A stretch of DNA of 37,634 nt, taken from the NCBI GenBank assembly GCA_903887415.1, contig CAISPO010000067.1:1-37634 (forward strand), written 5' to 3'. The position numbers and the translations under genes were made by a program. The notes below the pieces were generated by a model. That model was not told the origin of the DNA. It made no database searches and saw only the letters and a list, made by a program, of their open reading frames with translations. The stretch comes from an uncultured Bacteroidota bacterium. GTDB taxonomy: Bacteria > Bacteroidota > Bacteroidia > Chitinophagales > Chitinophagaceae. How positions within the stretch are numbered: the first letter of the stretch is position 1; each line of letters opens with the position of its first letter. Shown piece after piece: positions 16,425 to 23,790 of the stretch.

Positions 16425-16943
16425 ATGAAATACATGATCGCCTTACTATTGTTGCTGCCCGGCAGCACACTGCTCGCGCAGCGCCATAACAATGTGCCGC
16501 CCACAGAGCAATTCAAGGTAACCGGGGCCATAAAAAAAGAAATGGACTTTACGATAAGCGACCTGCTGAAACATCCGCAGGATAATATAGGCGATGTGGT
16601 GGTGCGCAACCATCGCGGCGATGCCAGGGACACCGTGAAAGGGCTGAAGGGCATACTGCTGAAGACGCTGCTGGACAGCATAGAATTAAACGCGGATAAG
16701 CCCAAGGACTACAGCGAATTCTATATCTCACTTATCGCGTCTGATGGCTACAAGAATGTCTATTCGTGGAATGAACTGTTTAATACAGACGTAGGCAACC
16801 ACGTTTATATCATCACAGAAATGAATGGCAAACCGATCACTCAAATGCAGCAGCGGATACTCGTGATGTCACTGGCAGATATTAATACTGGCAGGCGGCA
16901 TTTAATTGCACTGGCTAAAGTGGAATTTAAAAAGGGGGATTGA
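16425..16943 (+). CDS. Secreted molybdopterin-oxidoreductase-fold protein lacking the Mo-ligand cysteine
   Basis: 172 residues with a signal peptide (MIALLLLLPGSTLLAQ). The mature part follows the order of the sulfite-oxidase-type Mo-pterin domain: FKVTGAIKKEMDFTISDLLKHP, then VVVRNHRGDARDTVKGLKG, ILLKTLLDSI, ASDGYKNVYSWNELFN and a final LIALAKVEF strand. In catalytic members a Cys coordinates molybdenum; here there is no Cys at all, and the domain is short. It is probably a non-catalytic binding protein of the periplasm. It converges with the next gene, 7 bp between stops. Confidence 0.65.
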   Translation: MKYMIALLLLLPGSTLLAQRHNNVPPTEQFKVTGAIKKEMDFTISDLLKHPQDNIGDVVVRNHRGDARDTVKGLKGILLKTLLDSIELNADKPKDYSEFYISLIASDGYKNVYSWNELFNTDVGNHVYIITEMNGKPITQMQQRILVMSLADINTGRRHLIALAKVEFKKGD

Positions 16944-16950
16944 TCTGCTG

Positions 16951-17610
16951 CTAATCATGGGAGAAATAGGCATAAACAATCACCGTATCGCCATGAAGCG
17001 GTAATACCCTGCATATATCCGTCTTCTTTATTTTCGAATTTTTAGGTAAGTTCAGGTCTTTGAACATTGGATTATCAAGTGAATAATCGGAATCAAATTT
17101 GTAGGTGTTCGTGCTGTTCCAGAAATACTTCACTTGCCCCGGCTGTTTGTCTATAAGCGCCTGTTTACTGAACTTCATAGCCAGTATCTGTCCTTTATAT
17201 TTTTTTTCATTAGCCGTAAGCAGTTGAAATGATACTTCAATGGATTGGCTTGCCGCAGCGGACTGGGCAGGAGTTAATGCGAAGACCTGCACCTGGCAAA
17301 GCCCGGTACCGGAGCAAATTACGGCTCCTTGTGCAGATGTAGGGGCAGGTGACGAAGGAACAGTTGCTGCAGAGGGAGATGATGCCGATGATGCTGGCGA
17401 TGTTGAAGCGCCCGGCCCCGGATGTGTGGCCATACTTTGGGTTAAAGAGTCGTTGTCGGGATTTCCAAACATAACATACCTGGAAACGATAGATCCTACT
17501 AATTGAGGAGAACAAGGGTTAGGGTCATTGTCTGGCGGACAGCAACAGCCAGCATAAATAATTGCTGCAAAAAGAAATAGGGATGCTACCCTGAATTTTT
17601 TGTTTTTCAT
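16951..17610 (-). CDS. Lipoprotein with a Ser/Ala/Pro linker, function unknown
   Basis: 219 residues. The signal sequence ends IIYAGCCCPPDND, a lipobox with three consecutive Cys. After a ~30-residue ordered part comes a Ser/Ala/Pro/Thr-rich stretch (~65-95), then a beta-rich domain (CSGTGLCQVQVFAL, SIEVSFQLL, KKTDICRVLPL) with paired Cys. The flexible linker suggests a surface or periplasmic domain held away from the membrane. No family recognised. Confidence 0.6.
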   Translation of the reverse strand: MKNKKFRVASLFLFAAIIYAGCCCPPDNDPNPCSPQLVGSIVSRYVMFGNPDNDSLTQSMATHPGPGASTSPASSASSPSAATVPSSPAPTSAQGAVICSGTGLCQVQVFALTPAQSAAASQSIEVSFQLLTANEKKYKGQILAMKFSKQALIDKQPGQVKYFWNSTNTYKFDSDYSLDNPMFKDLNLPKNSKIKKTDICRVLPLHGDTVIVYAYFSHD

Positions 17611-17746
17611 AAAGAAATTTTTTATGGTTAAACTAATGATTATAAATGATTGATTTTTATTTTTTAGCTTTATTTAATTACAAGGTCTGAAACATTTTAC
17701 AATTATTATAGTATTTTTAGTTTTATTTTTCTCTTTCAACTGCTCA

Positions 17747-18445
17747 ATGACCACTCTCAATAGGAATGCTATTATCATCTGCCTCTTTTTATTGGGGTTT
17801 ATGCACTCATTCGGGGCATTTGGCCAGAAACATGCGGGCTATACCGATTCGCTCAATACGGCGCTTAATAATGCGAAAACGGATACTGATAAAGTAAATA
17901 TCCTGATGCTTTTATCAAAAAATACTCCTTGTTCAGACTCGACAAGTAAAATAAGATATGCCAATAGAGCACTACAACTTGCTACAGACATAAACTGGGA
18001 AAAAGGGATGGTTCTGGGCACTTGCAGGATCGGCAGAACATACGAAGAATGTGCCGGCAACACTGCGCTTGCAATTGTATATTTTCAGAAAGCGTTATCT
18101 ATTGCCCAGGCATCTGAAGACACAATAAAGGAAGCGAACGTACTCAATTTTATCGCTGGTGCTTTTTGCCTAACTGCACAATATGCGGATGCGTTGCATT
18201 ACTATTCAGAGGCGCTGGAACTAAATGCAGATCTGCACATAAATGTTGGCACACTTGCCAATATGGGAAAACTGTACAATAATGTAGGCGATTATCCCGC
18301 TGCACTTAGCTGCTATGATAGCTCGTTAAAAATCCTGGAGAAATCAGCCAGGACATCAAAAAAAAAACGATCTAAACGAAATTTCGCAAATGGCTGGGTT
18401 ACTAACTACTGTTGGAGACATATACTTATCGATGTTACAATATGA
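17747..18445 (+). CDS. N-terminal TPR part of a frameshifted adenylate cyclase
   Basis: In the frame as given: 232 residues, of which the last ~25 (after SARTSKKK) are out of frame. A signal/anchor (IICLFLLGFMHSFGAFGQ) is followed by TPR units such as ALAIVYFQKALSIAQ, ADALHYYSEALELN and PAALSCYDSSLKIL. At an A10 run (18358-18367) the frame is lost; dropping one A joins it to the frame of 18390-19847 through NDLNEISQMAGLLTTVG, giving one protein of ~700 residues. It is the periplasmic sensory part of that cyclase, probably for protein-protein contact. Promoter region 17611-17746 is very AT-rich and divergent from the lipoprotein gene. Confidence 0.75.
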   Translation: MTTLNRNAIIICLFLLGFMHSFGAFGQKHAGYTDSLNTALNNAKTDTDKVNILMLLSKNTPCSDSTSKIRYANRALQLATDINWEKGMVLGTCRIGRTYEECAGNTALAIVYFQKALSIAQASEDTIKEANVLNFIAGAFCLTAQYADALHYYSEALELNADLHINVGTLANMGKLYNNVGDYPAALSCYDSSLKILEKSARTSKKKRSKRNFANGWVTNYCWRHILIDVTI

Positions 18446-19847
18446 CAAAGCGCTGGAAAACTATAACAACGCAAAAAAAATAAATTTGCGGATAAAAAAC
18501 AATTATTTAAACCTGCTGGCCCTGATTGGTATAGGTAAAGCCTATGAGCATAAAAAGGACGCGGTGAATGCAATCCTGAATTACCAGGAAGCGCTGGCAA
18601 TTGCAAAGGAACCTAATGATGAATCAGAAATACTTAACCGGCTGGCAAATGTCTATTTGGAAAATGGCAACATGCCGCAAGCGCTTTCCTTCGCCCTAAG
18701 CTCGCAAAAAATAGCCGAAGAAAACAACATCATCGCTCAATTACCTCAAACATATACCACCCTCGGCGCCATATATACTAAACTAAAAAAGTATAATGAT
18801 GCCATCGGCTACCTGCAAAAAGCAATAGCGCTCTGTCAGAAATCGGGTGCATTGGACGATGAAAAGAATGCGTGGGGTGCACTGAGCAAGGCTTATGAAG
18901 CAATGAATCAACCTGCGAAATCACTGGATGCCTATAAGCACTTTATTACCCTCCGCGACAGTGTATATAACATTAGCAAAGCCAATGAGCTCACCCGTAT
19001 AGACCTGCAGAGCACCTTCAGCAGGGAGAAGATCGTGGACAGCACCAAGCAGGCGGGCGAGTATAAACTGAAGATGCAAAAACAAAAGGCTTATACCTTC
19101 AGCGGCTACATAGGCTTCGCGCTGGTTTTACTGCTGTCTTTCTTTATTTACCGCAATTACAGCCAGCAGAAAAAAGCCAACGCCCTCATCAGTAAGGCGC
19201 ATGATGAAGTGAAGCTGGAGAAACAAGTTTCCGAGAACCTGCTGCTCAACATCCTGCCCGAAGCAGTAGCGGAAGAGCTGAAACAGAAAGGAGGCGTGGA
19301 CGCAAAATTGTTTGACAATGTAACCGTGCTGTTCACCGATTTCGTAAACTTCACCTTTGCCGGCGAGCAGTTCTCCCCTCAGGAGCTGGTGGCGGAGCTG
19401 CATACCTGCTTCAAGGCATTTGATGACATTATAGGCAGGCATGACGTGGAGAAGATAAAGACAATAGGAGACGCCTACATGGCGGTTTCCGGCCTGCCAA
19501 GGGCAAATGAGTGCCATGCATGTGAAGTTGTCAGGGCAGCTATAGAAATACGCGATTTTATGATAGCCCGCAAGCAATTGCTCGGCGACAAAACATTTGA
19601 CATACGCATCGGTGTAAATTCAGGCACTGTGGTGGCTGGCATCGTAGGTGTAAAGAAATTCGCCTATGATATATGGGGCGATACGGTGAATATTGCCGCG
19701 CGCATGGAACAGTATGGCGAGGCTGGAAAAATAAACATGTCGCAAAGCACCTATGAACTCGTAAAAGATGAATTCACTTGCACAGACCGCGGCGAACTGG
19801 ACGCCAAGCATAAGGGCAAGATGCGGATGTATTTTGCGGAGTTATAA
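18390..19847 (+). CDS. C-terminal TPR, membrane helix and class III adenylate cyclase domain
   Basis: 485 residues from an internal ATG that is probably not the natural start. TPR units (DKALENYNNAKKIN, VNAILNYQEALAIA, NDAIGYLQKAIALC), a membrane helix (~234-254), a coiled segment with SENLLLNILPEAVAEELK (typical of the cyclase-preceding helix), then the catalytic domain: metal Asp317 (LFTDF) and Asp361 (TIGDAYM), purine-selecting Lys357 and Asp427 (YDIWGDTVN), transition-state Asn434 and Arg438. The Lys/Asp pair predicts ATP rather than GTP, hence cAMP. All catalytic residues are present in one chain, so it works as a homodimer. The 5' part lies at 17747-18367 in another frame. Confidence 0.88.
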   Translation: MAGLLTTVGDIYLSMLQYDKALENYNNAKKINLRIKNNYLNLLALIGIGKAYEHKKDAVNAILNYQEALAIAKEPNDESEILNRLANVYLENGNMPQALSFALSSQKIAEENNIIAQLPQTYTTLGAIYTKLKKYNDAIGYLQKAIALCQKSGALDDEKNAWGALSKAYEAMNQPAKSLDAYKHFITLRDSVYNISKANELTRIDLQSTFSREKIVDSTKQAGEYKLKMQKQKAYTFSGYIGFALVLLLSFFIYRNYSQQKKANALISKAHDEVKLEKQVSENLLLNILPEAVAEELKQKGGVDAKLFDNVTVLFTDFVNFTFAGEQFSPQELVAELHTCFKAFDDIIGRHDVEKIKTIGDAYMAVSGLPRANECHACEVVRAAIEIRDFMIARKQLLGDKTFDIRIGVNSGTVVAGIVGVKKFAYDIWGDTVNIAARMEQYGEAGKINMSQSTYELVKDEFTCTDRGELDAKHKGKMRMYFAEL

Positions 19848-19858
19848 AAAATGATGCC

Positions 19859-20203
19859 TCACTTTTTTTTCTTCGATGCTTTTGCTTTGGGGTTATAATC
19901 CAGTGCCAGCGTCACCCACCCGGCGAGCTCTTTTTTAGTCTTTAGAGCGCTTTCATATACATACACAAAGCCCTTCATCGACTTTCCCCTCATGATCACT
20001 TCTTCGCAACCGTTCTTCTCAACAAGCGAATCGTGCATTTCAGGATCTATGCGCACCATGAGCTGTTCCATGCCGCTTACACTGATGCACATCTTCCCGT
20101 TTACCATAAAAGTTATACCTCTGAACATTTCTTTTTCCGCTACCTCTGGAACATCAGCAAGCAGTTCCCTTAACCTGTAGGCTAGCTTTTGATTGTATGG
20201 CAT
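19859..20203 (-). CDS. TfoX/Sxy N-terminal-domain protein
   Basis: 114 residues: YRLRELLADVPEVAEKEMFRGITFMVNGKMCISV matches the TfoX N-domain (MFGGxGxxxxGxMF type), followed by MVRIDPEMHD and a MRGKSMKGFVYV strand; the end is a Lys-rich tail (AKASKKKK). In gamma-proteobacteria TfoX regulates competence, but stand-alone N-domain proteins are widespread and uncharacterised. Co-oriented with and 16 bp after the gene at 20220-20570. Confidence 0.85.
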   Translation of the reverse strand: MPYNQKLAYRLRELLADVPEVAEKEMFRGITFMVNGKMCISVSGMEQLMVRIDPEMHDSLVEKNGCEEVIMRGKSMKGFVYVYESALKTKKELAGWVTLALDYNPKAKASKKKK

Positions 20204-20219
20204 GGCTAATATTTTATGG

Positions 20220-20570
20220 TCACTTTTTGGGCTTTAATGTGCCGGTGTACTTATAGCTTTTATCAAAGTATTTTTTGAGTTCCTTTGTATTTTGGAGCAG
20301 GCTATCAGGCACATTCACCCAGTCTTTCTTTATTACACCGTAGGACATTACAGGGCCGGTCTTATACTTTTCTACGAATGCCTCCTGGTCTTCCTTAGAG
20401 AGCCGCAGCACTACAGAGCCATCGGTATTGATATAAGAAAACATATGGCCGTTCAGCGATGTGTAAGGAACCGTGTCGCCCTTACGCTCCACATTGGGGT
20501 TGGTAGCAACCAGTTTATCATACAGGGCCAGTGTTTCGGCAGGTATTTTGCTTTCTTTCTTTGCAGCCAT
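20220..20570 (-). CDS. Small conserved cytosolic protein, probably TfoX-like fold
   Basis: 116 residues without signal peptide. ALYDKLVATNPNVERKG, then YTSLNGHMFSYINTDGSVVLRL resembles the strand-turn-strand of TfoX N-domain/YjbR-like proteins (compare NGKMCISV in the next gene), followed by DQEAFVEKYKT and a helical end with DSLLQNTKELKKYFDKSYKY. It is known to me as a common, unnamed Bacteroidota protein. It is the first gene of a two-gene unit with TfoX, and the similarity suggests divergent paralogues. Confidence 0.6.
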   Translation of the reverse strand: MAAKKESKIPAETLALYDKLVATNPNVERKGDTVPYTSLNGHMFSYINTDGSVVLRLSKEDQEAFVEKYKTGPVMSYGVIKKDWVNVPDSLLQNTKELKKYFDKSYKYTGTLKPKK

Positions 20571-20696
20571 ACATTTAGTTATTACAATACTAATTTAATC
20601 ATTTCCTCAAAAACGCCAACGTCCTCCTAAAAATTACATCAAAATCAATGGAGGCACAGTATTTGCTCTATGCTAGCGTACTAAAGATGTGTGATC

Positions 20697-21257
20697 ATGA
20701 AAAAGATAGTGTTTTGTGCAATAGCGATGGTGGTATTATTTACAGCCTGTCAGAAAATAAAAAACCTTGCCAATATTAATTTTAACATCCCGTTTTCTCA
20801 AACAGTTACTTTACCGGATATGCCTGGCTTTCCCTATGGGGCTACCTTGCCGCAGGGCGGCCTGAACCTGCCGATACCGCCGGTATCGGTAGCTACCAAC
20901 GCACAGCAGATCTTTGACCAGTACCATGCTAGCAGTAAAAACCTTGTATCGGCCAATCTGAACAATGCCGACCTGCAGATCACCGCACCGGCAGGCCAGT
21001 ATTTCGACTTCGTGGACACGATACAGGTGTTCATTTCAACAGAGGGCCTGCCTGAAATACTGGTAGCCTACCTGTATAATATACCTAAAGGGCAGACCAA
21101 AATAAATTTGGTTGTGGTGCCCGGACTAAACCTGAAGAGCTATGCGGTACAGGATAGTGTAATATTGCGCCTTAATGCTCATGTAAATGCGATACCGGTA
21201 CAAGGCACACAGGTGTTAACGGAAGGCGCATTTCACGTTGTTGCAAACCCATTATAG
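20697..21257 (+). CDS. Lipoprotein, function unknown
   Basis: 186 residues from the ATG at 20697 (a GTG two codons earlier is less likely). Signal MKKIVFCAIAMVVLFTAC with lipobox FTAC. The mature region contains Pro/Gly-rich PFSQTVTLPDMPGFPYGATLP and beta strands (ADLQITAPAGQYFDFVDTI, NLVVVPGLN), with alternating hydrophobic residues to the end. It looks like a beta-sandwich surface or periplasmic lipoprotein. Convergent with the barrel gene (18 bp between stops). Confidence 0.65.
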   Translation: MKKIVFCAIAMVVLFTACQKIKNLANINFNIPFSQTVTLPDMPGFPYGATLPQGGLNLPIPPVSVATNAQQIFDQYHASSKNLVSANLNNADLQITAPAGQYFDFVDTIQVFISTEGLPEILVAYLYNIPKGQTKINLVVVPGLNLKSYAVQDSVILRLNAHVNAIPVQGTQVLTEGAFHVVANPL

Positions 21258-21275
21258 ATTATCTGGAACCTTGGT

Positions 21276-21977
21276 TTATTTCAACAAGTACATAAGCCGC
21301 ACCACCCAGAGGTTGTTATACTGGTCCGCACGTGCATAATCTGGAGGAATGTTTGTCCTGATGGGAACAATGGAATACTGGAAGCGAACATTCAGAAACA
21401 AGCCTTTCCAAAGATGCAATTCAAAACCAGCAAGCACATCGAAAGCGTTTGCCACAAAAGGATACTTATTATTGAAGTCTATACTTTTGATAGTATTTGA
21501 AGAATCTATCTGTATAGTTTCACTGCTGCTTACCAGCCGGCCATAAGATACGCCAACCCCAAAATGGCTTTTGCGCTTATCAAAATAATTGATCATAACC
21601 GGTATTTCGGCATAGTTCGCATTAATACCATATTTTATTATGTAAGTATTAGGCAATGTGGTCGATAGCTCGGGCAGGTTGCTTTTGCTGCCCTTCTGCG
21701 AATAAAGTATTTCCATGCTGAGCGCCACATGCCTGGCCAACTGAGCATAAACGATGCCGCCCACATTGAGGCCTACCTTGTGATACCCTGCAAAATAATC
21801 TCCATCAACCTGGGCGAAATTTGCGCCGATTACCGCGCCGCCATAGAAGACCCTCGGCTGCTCTACGTAAAGGCCATGCGGCTCTCCGTCATCGTCCTGG
21901 GCGCGGACAGTACTGCCAAAAGCCATTAAAATAACTGTAATGATTAGAAGTGCTGCGAATTTTCTACTTTTATTCAT
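21276..21977 (-). CDS. Outer-membrane beta-barrel protein (PorT-like family)
   Basis: 233 residues. Signal peptide (~9-26, cut at VRAQ), an acidic periplasmic start (DDDGEPHG), then alternating amphipathic strands: YGGAVIGANFAQVDGDYFAG, VGLNVGGIVYAQL, VALSMEILYSQKGSK, YAEIPVMINYF, HFGVGVSYGRLVSS, ending in LWVVRLMYLLK. The GxxxGxNxxxVxGD and EIPVMxNYF blocks are typical of the Bacteroidota PorT/outer-membrane-beta-barrel family (PF13568-like). Some members serve T9SS; this one need not. The start overlaps no promoter I can call. Confidence 0.8.
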   Translation of the reverse strand: MNKSRKFAALLIITVILMAFGSTVRAQDDDGEPHGLYVEQPRVFYGGAVIGANFAQVDGDYFAGYHKVGLNVGGIVYAQLARHVALSMEILYSQKGSKSNLPELSTTLPNTYIIKYGINANYAEIPVMINYFDKRKSHFGVGVSYGRLVSSSETIQIDSSNTIKSIDFNNKYPFVANAFDVLAGFELHLWKGLFLNVRFQYSIVPIRTNIPPDYARADQYNNLWVVRLMYLLK

Positions 21978-21994
21978 CGAAACAGCAAGAGATA

Positions 21995-22303
21995 ATGAGC
22001 TTCAAATATACGCCAAACACGCTAAAAAAACTGGAAGAGCTTTATGAAGAGGCCCGCTACATCATACGTTATGAGAAGGGGAATTTCAACAGCGGGTATT
22101 GCATACTGGAAGAGCGGCGCGTGGTTGTGATCAACAAATTCTTCAGCATTGAAGGCCGGATAAATGCGTTGGTAGAAATATTACCCGGCATCACCGTAAA
22201 TGAAGATGAACTGAGTGGGGAGATGCTGAAATGGTATAAACAACTGAAAGCAGAACCATCCTTCGGCGAAGACCCGACCGTACAAACTCAAATGGATATC
22301 TAG
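21995..22303 (+). CDS. Hypothetical protein co-translated with the MBL hydrolase
   Basis: 102 residues from the ATG at 21995; 15 codons of open frame lie upstream but overlap the divergent barrel gene start. MSFKYTPNTLKKLEELYEEARYIIRYEKGNFNSGY is helix followed by strand; EERRVVVINKFFSIEGRINALVEIL continues. The stop TAG (22301-22303) is immediately followed by the GTG start of the MBL gene, so the two proteins are translationally coupled, and this small one may act with the hydrolase. I recognise it only as an unnamed Bacteroidota family. Confidence 0.7.
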   Translation: MSFKYTPNTLKKLEELYEEARYIIRYEKGNFNSGYCILEERRVVVINKFFSIEGRINALVEILPGITVNEDELSGEMLKWYKQLKAEPSFGEDPTVQTQMDI

Positions 22304-23068
22304 GTGAAGATCACATTCCTTGGCACGGGCACATCGCAGGGCATACCGTTTATCGGGTGCCCATGCGCTGTATGCACCTCGCCCAACAAAAAGGATAATC
22401 GCCTGCGCAGCGCTATATGGATCGAGGCCAATGGCGCCAGCATTGTGATAGACAGCGGCCCTGATTTCAGATACCAGATGCTGCGCGCCAGGGTGAACAA
22501 ACTGGACGCGATCATTTTCACCCACGGCCATAAAGACCATATTGCCGGGCTGGACGATATACGTGCATACAACTATTTTGAACAAAAGCCCATACCGGTA
22601 TATGCCACCGGAGAAACGCAGGAAGCGTTGCGCAGGGAGTATGCCTACATTTTTACTAATGTTACCTACCCCGGTATTCCGCAGATAGAGATGAATACGA
22701 TAAATGCGCAGGATGCTTTTACGATAAATGGAGTAACGATAACCCCCATAAGGGTGCTGCATTATAAAATGGAAGTGCTGGGCTTCCGCATCGGAGATTT
22801 CAGCTATATTACTGATGCCAACTATATTGCTCCTGAAGAACTGGCAAAAGTAGGCGGCAGTAAAGCAATGGTGCTGAACGCCTTGCGGCATGAACCACAT
22901 ATCTCTCACTATACGCTGGCAGAGGCAATAGATGTAGCGAAAAGCACAGGTGTACCGGACACCTATTTTACGCACATCAGCCACCAGCTTGGCCTGCACG
23001 ATGCGGTGGACAGCGCCCTACCCCCGGGTATGCACCTGGCTTATGATGGCCTCGTGCTGAATTTCTGA
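22304..23068 (+). CDS. MBL-fold metallo-hydrolase, PhnP-like
   Basis: 254 residues. The GTG start is fixed: TAG of the previous gene is the codon just before, and MKITFLGTGTSQGIP is the usual family N-terminus. FTHGHKDHIAGLDD holds the metal-binding HxHxDH (H74-H79), with further ligands in ITDANYI, LRHEPHISHYTL and FTHISHQLG. GCPCAVC (C19, C21, C24) matches the structural Zn site of PhnP (Cys x3 plus a C-terminal His). PhnP is a cyclic phosphodiesterase; the substrate here is unknown. Upstream gene coupling suggests a two-gene operon. Confidence 0.88.
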   Translation: MKITFLGTGTSQGIPFIGCPCAVCTSPNKKDNRLRSAIWIEANGASIVIDSGPDFRYQMLRARVNKLDAIIFTHGHKDHIAGLDDIRAYNYFEQKPIPVYATGETQEALRREYAYIFTNVTYPGIPQIEMNTINAQDAFTINGVTITPIRVLHYKMEVLGFRIGDFSYITDANYIAPEELAKVGGSKAMVLNALRHEPHISHYTLAEAIDVAKSTGVPDTYFTHISHQLGLHDAVDSALPPGMHLAYDGLVLNF

Positions 23069-23069
23069 T

Positions 23070-23077
23070 TATCTTTG
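23070..23077 (+). promoter_or_regulatory. -7 promoter element (TATCTTTG) of the Uma2 gene
   Basis: TATCTTTG fits TAnnTTTG exactly and ends 19 bp before the ATG at 23097, giving the Uma2 gene its own promoter despite following the MBL gene by 28 bp. Confidence 0.5.
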
Positions 23078-23096
23078 ATAAATAAACGCTTACCAT

Positions 23097-23690
23097 ATGC
23101 AACTGGCCGACCTGGACATGAACAAAGTTTACACTTATGCCGACTACTACAAATGGAAATTTGAGGAAAGAGTAGAGTTGATAAAAGGGTACATTTTTAA
23201 AATGAGCCCAGCGCCTAACCGTTTGCACCAGGAGCTCGTTGGCAAATTGCATATCAAACTTGGAATACACCTTCATAAAAACTCCTGTAAAGTATATGTT
23301 GCGCCATTTGACGTAAGGCTACCAAGAAAATCGAAAGAGGATAAAGATATCATCACTGTGTTGCAACCAGACCTGTGTGTAATCTGTGACCCGTCTAAGT
23401 TGGATACGCGCGGTTGCATAGGTGCACCTGATATTGTTGTAGAAGTGCTCTCACCTTCAAATAATAAAAAGGAGCTTAAAAATAAGCACGAAGCATACGA
23501 GGAAGCTGGAGTGAAAGAGTATTGGGTTGTCCTGCCATATGAAAAAACGATGCTCATTTATACCCTCGTTGATGACAAATTTTCCACATCAGGCCTATTA
23601 GCAAGTGGAGATATCGTTACTTCGGCAGTCTTACCTGGCTTCTCACTTGATCTTGCTGAGCTTTTTGAAAGCTATGAGACAGAACAATAG
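23097..23690 (+). CDS. Uma2 family endonuclease-fold protein (DUF820)
   Basis: 197 residues, cytosolic. The PD-(D/E)XK-type core is visible: VELIKGYIFKMSPAPNRLHQELVGKL (E27 onward), QPDLCVICDPS (D92) and PDIVVEVLSPSNNKKELKNKHEAYEEAG (D112, E116, Lys), with the late strand VKEYWVVLP. Uma2 genes are extremely abundant in cyanobacteria and common in Bacteroidota, often mobile. Activity is presumed nuclease but largely unproven. It ends in a terminator at 23738-23758, before leuS. Confidence 0.88.
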   Translation: MQLADLDMNKVYTYADYYKWKFEERVELIKGYIFKMSPAPNRLHQELVGKLHIKLGIHLHKNSCKVYVAPFDVRLPRKSKEDKDIITVLQPDLCVICDPSKLDTRGCIGAPDIVVEVLSPSNNKKELKNKHEAYEEAGVKEYWVVLPYEKTMLIYTLVDDKFSTSGLLASGDIVTSAVLPGFSLDLAELFESYETEQ

Positions 23691-23737
23691 TTTCAGTAGT
23701 TTTGCCCAATAGCACCCTTTTTACCGGATTACCTGTT

Positions 23738-23758
23738 CCTGCCACCGGGCAGGTTTTT
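23738..23758 (+). terminator. Rho-independent terminator between the Uma2 gene and leuS
   Basis: Stem CCTGCC (23738-23743)/GGCAGG (23748-23753) with loop ACCG, followed by TTTTT (23754-23758). The T-tract runs directly into the heptad array before leuS. Confidence 0.7.
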
Positions 23759-23789
23759 GAATTTTTACTTTTGAATTTTGAATTTTAAA
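23755..23789. repeat. Heptanucleotide repeat array abutting the leuS start codon
   Basis: Five consecutive 7-mers: TTTTGAA, TTTTTAC, TTTTGAA, TTTTGAA, TTTTAAA, then C and the ATG at 23791. The array contains the -7 element and shares its first bases with the terminator T-tract. Confidence 0.8.
23766..23773 (+). promoter_or_regulatory. -7 promoter element (TACTTTTG) of leuS, inside the heptad array
   Basis: TACTTTTG fits TAnnTTTG and ends 17 bp before the ATG. It spans the second and third heptads, so repeat-number changes would move it relative to the start codon. Confidence 0.5.
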
Positions 23790-23790
23790 C

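Noticed and set aside
18358..18367. Programmed ribosomal frameshift
   Set aside because: No downstream stem-loop or classical heptamer context could be established; transcript slippage or a sequence error is simpler.
22181..22999. 272-residue minus-strand frame
   Set aside because: Antisense to the MBL hydrolase, which has all family motifs.
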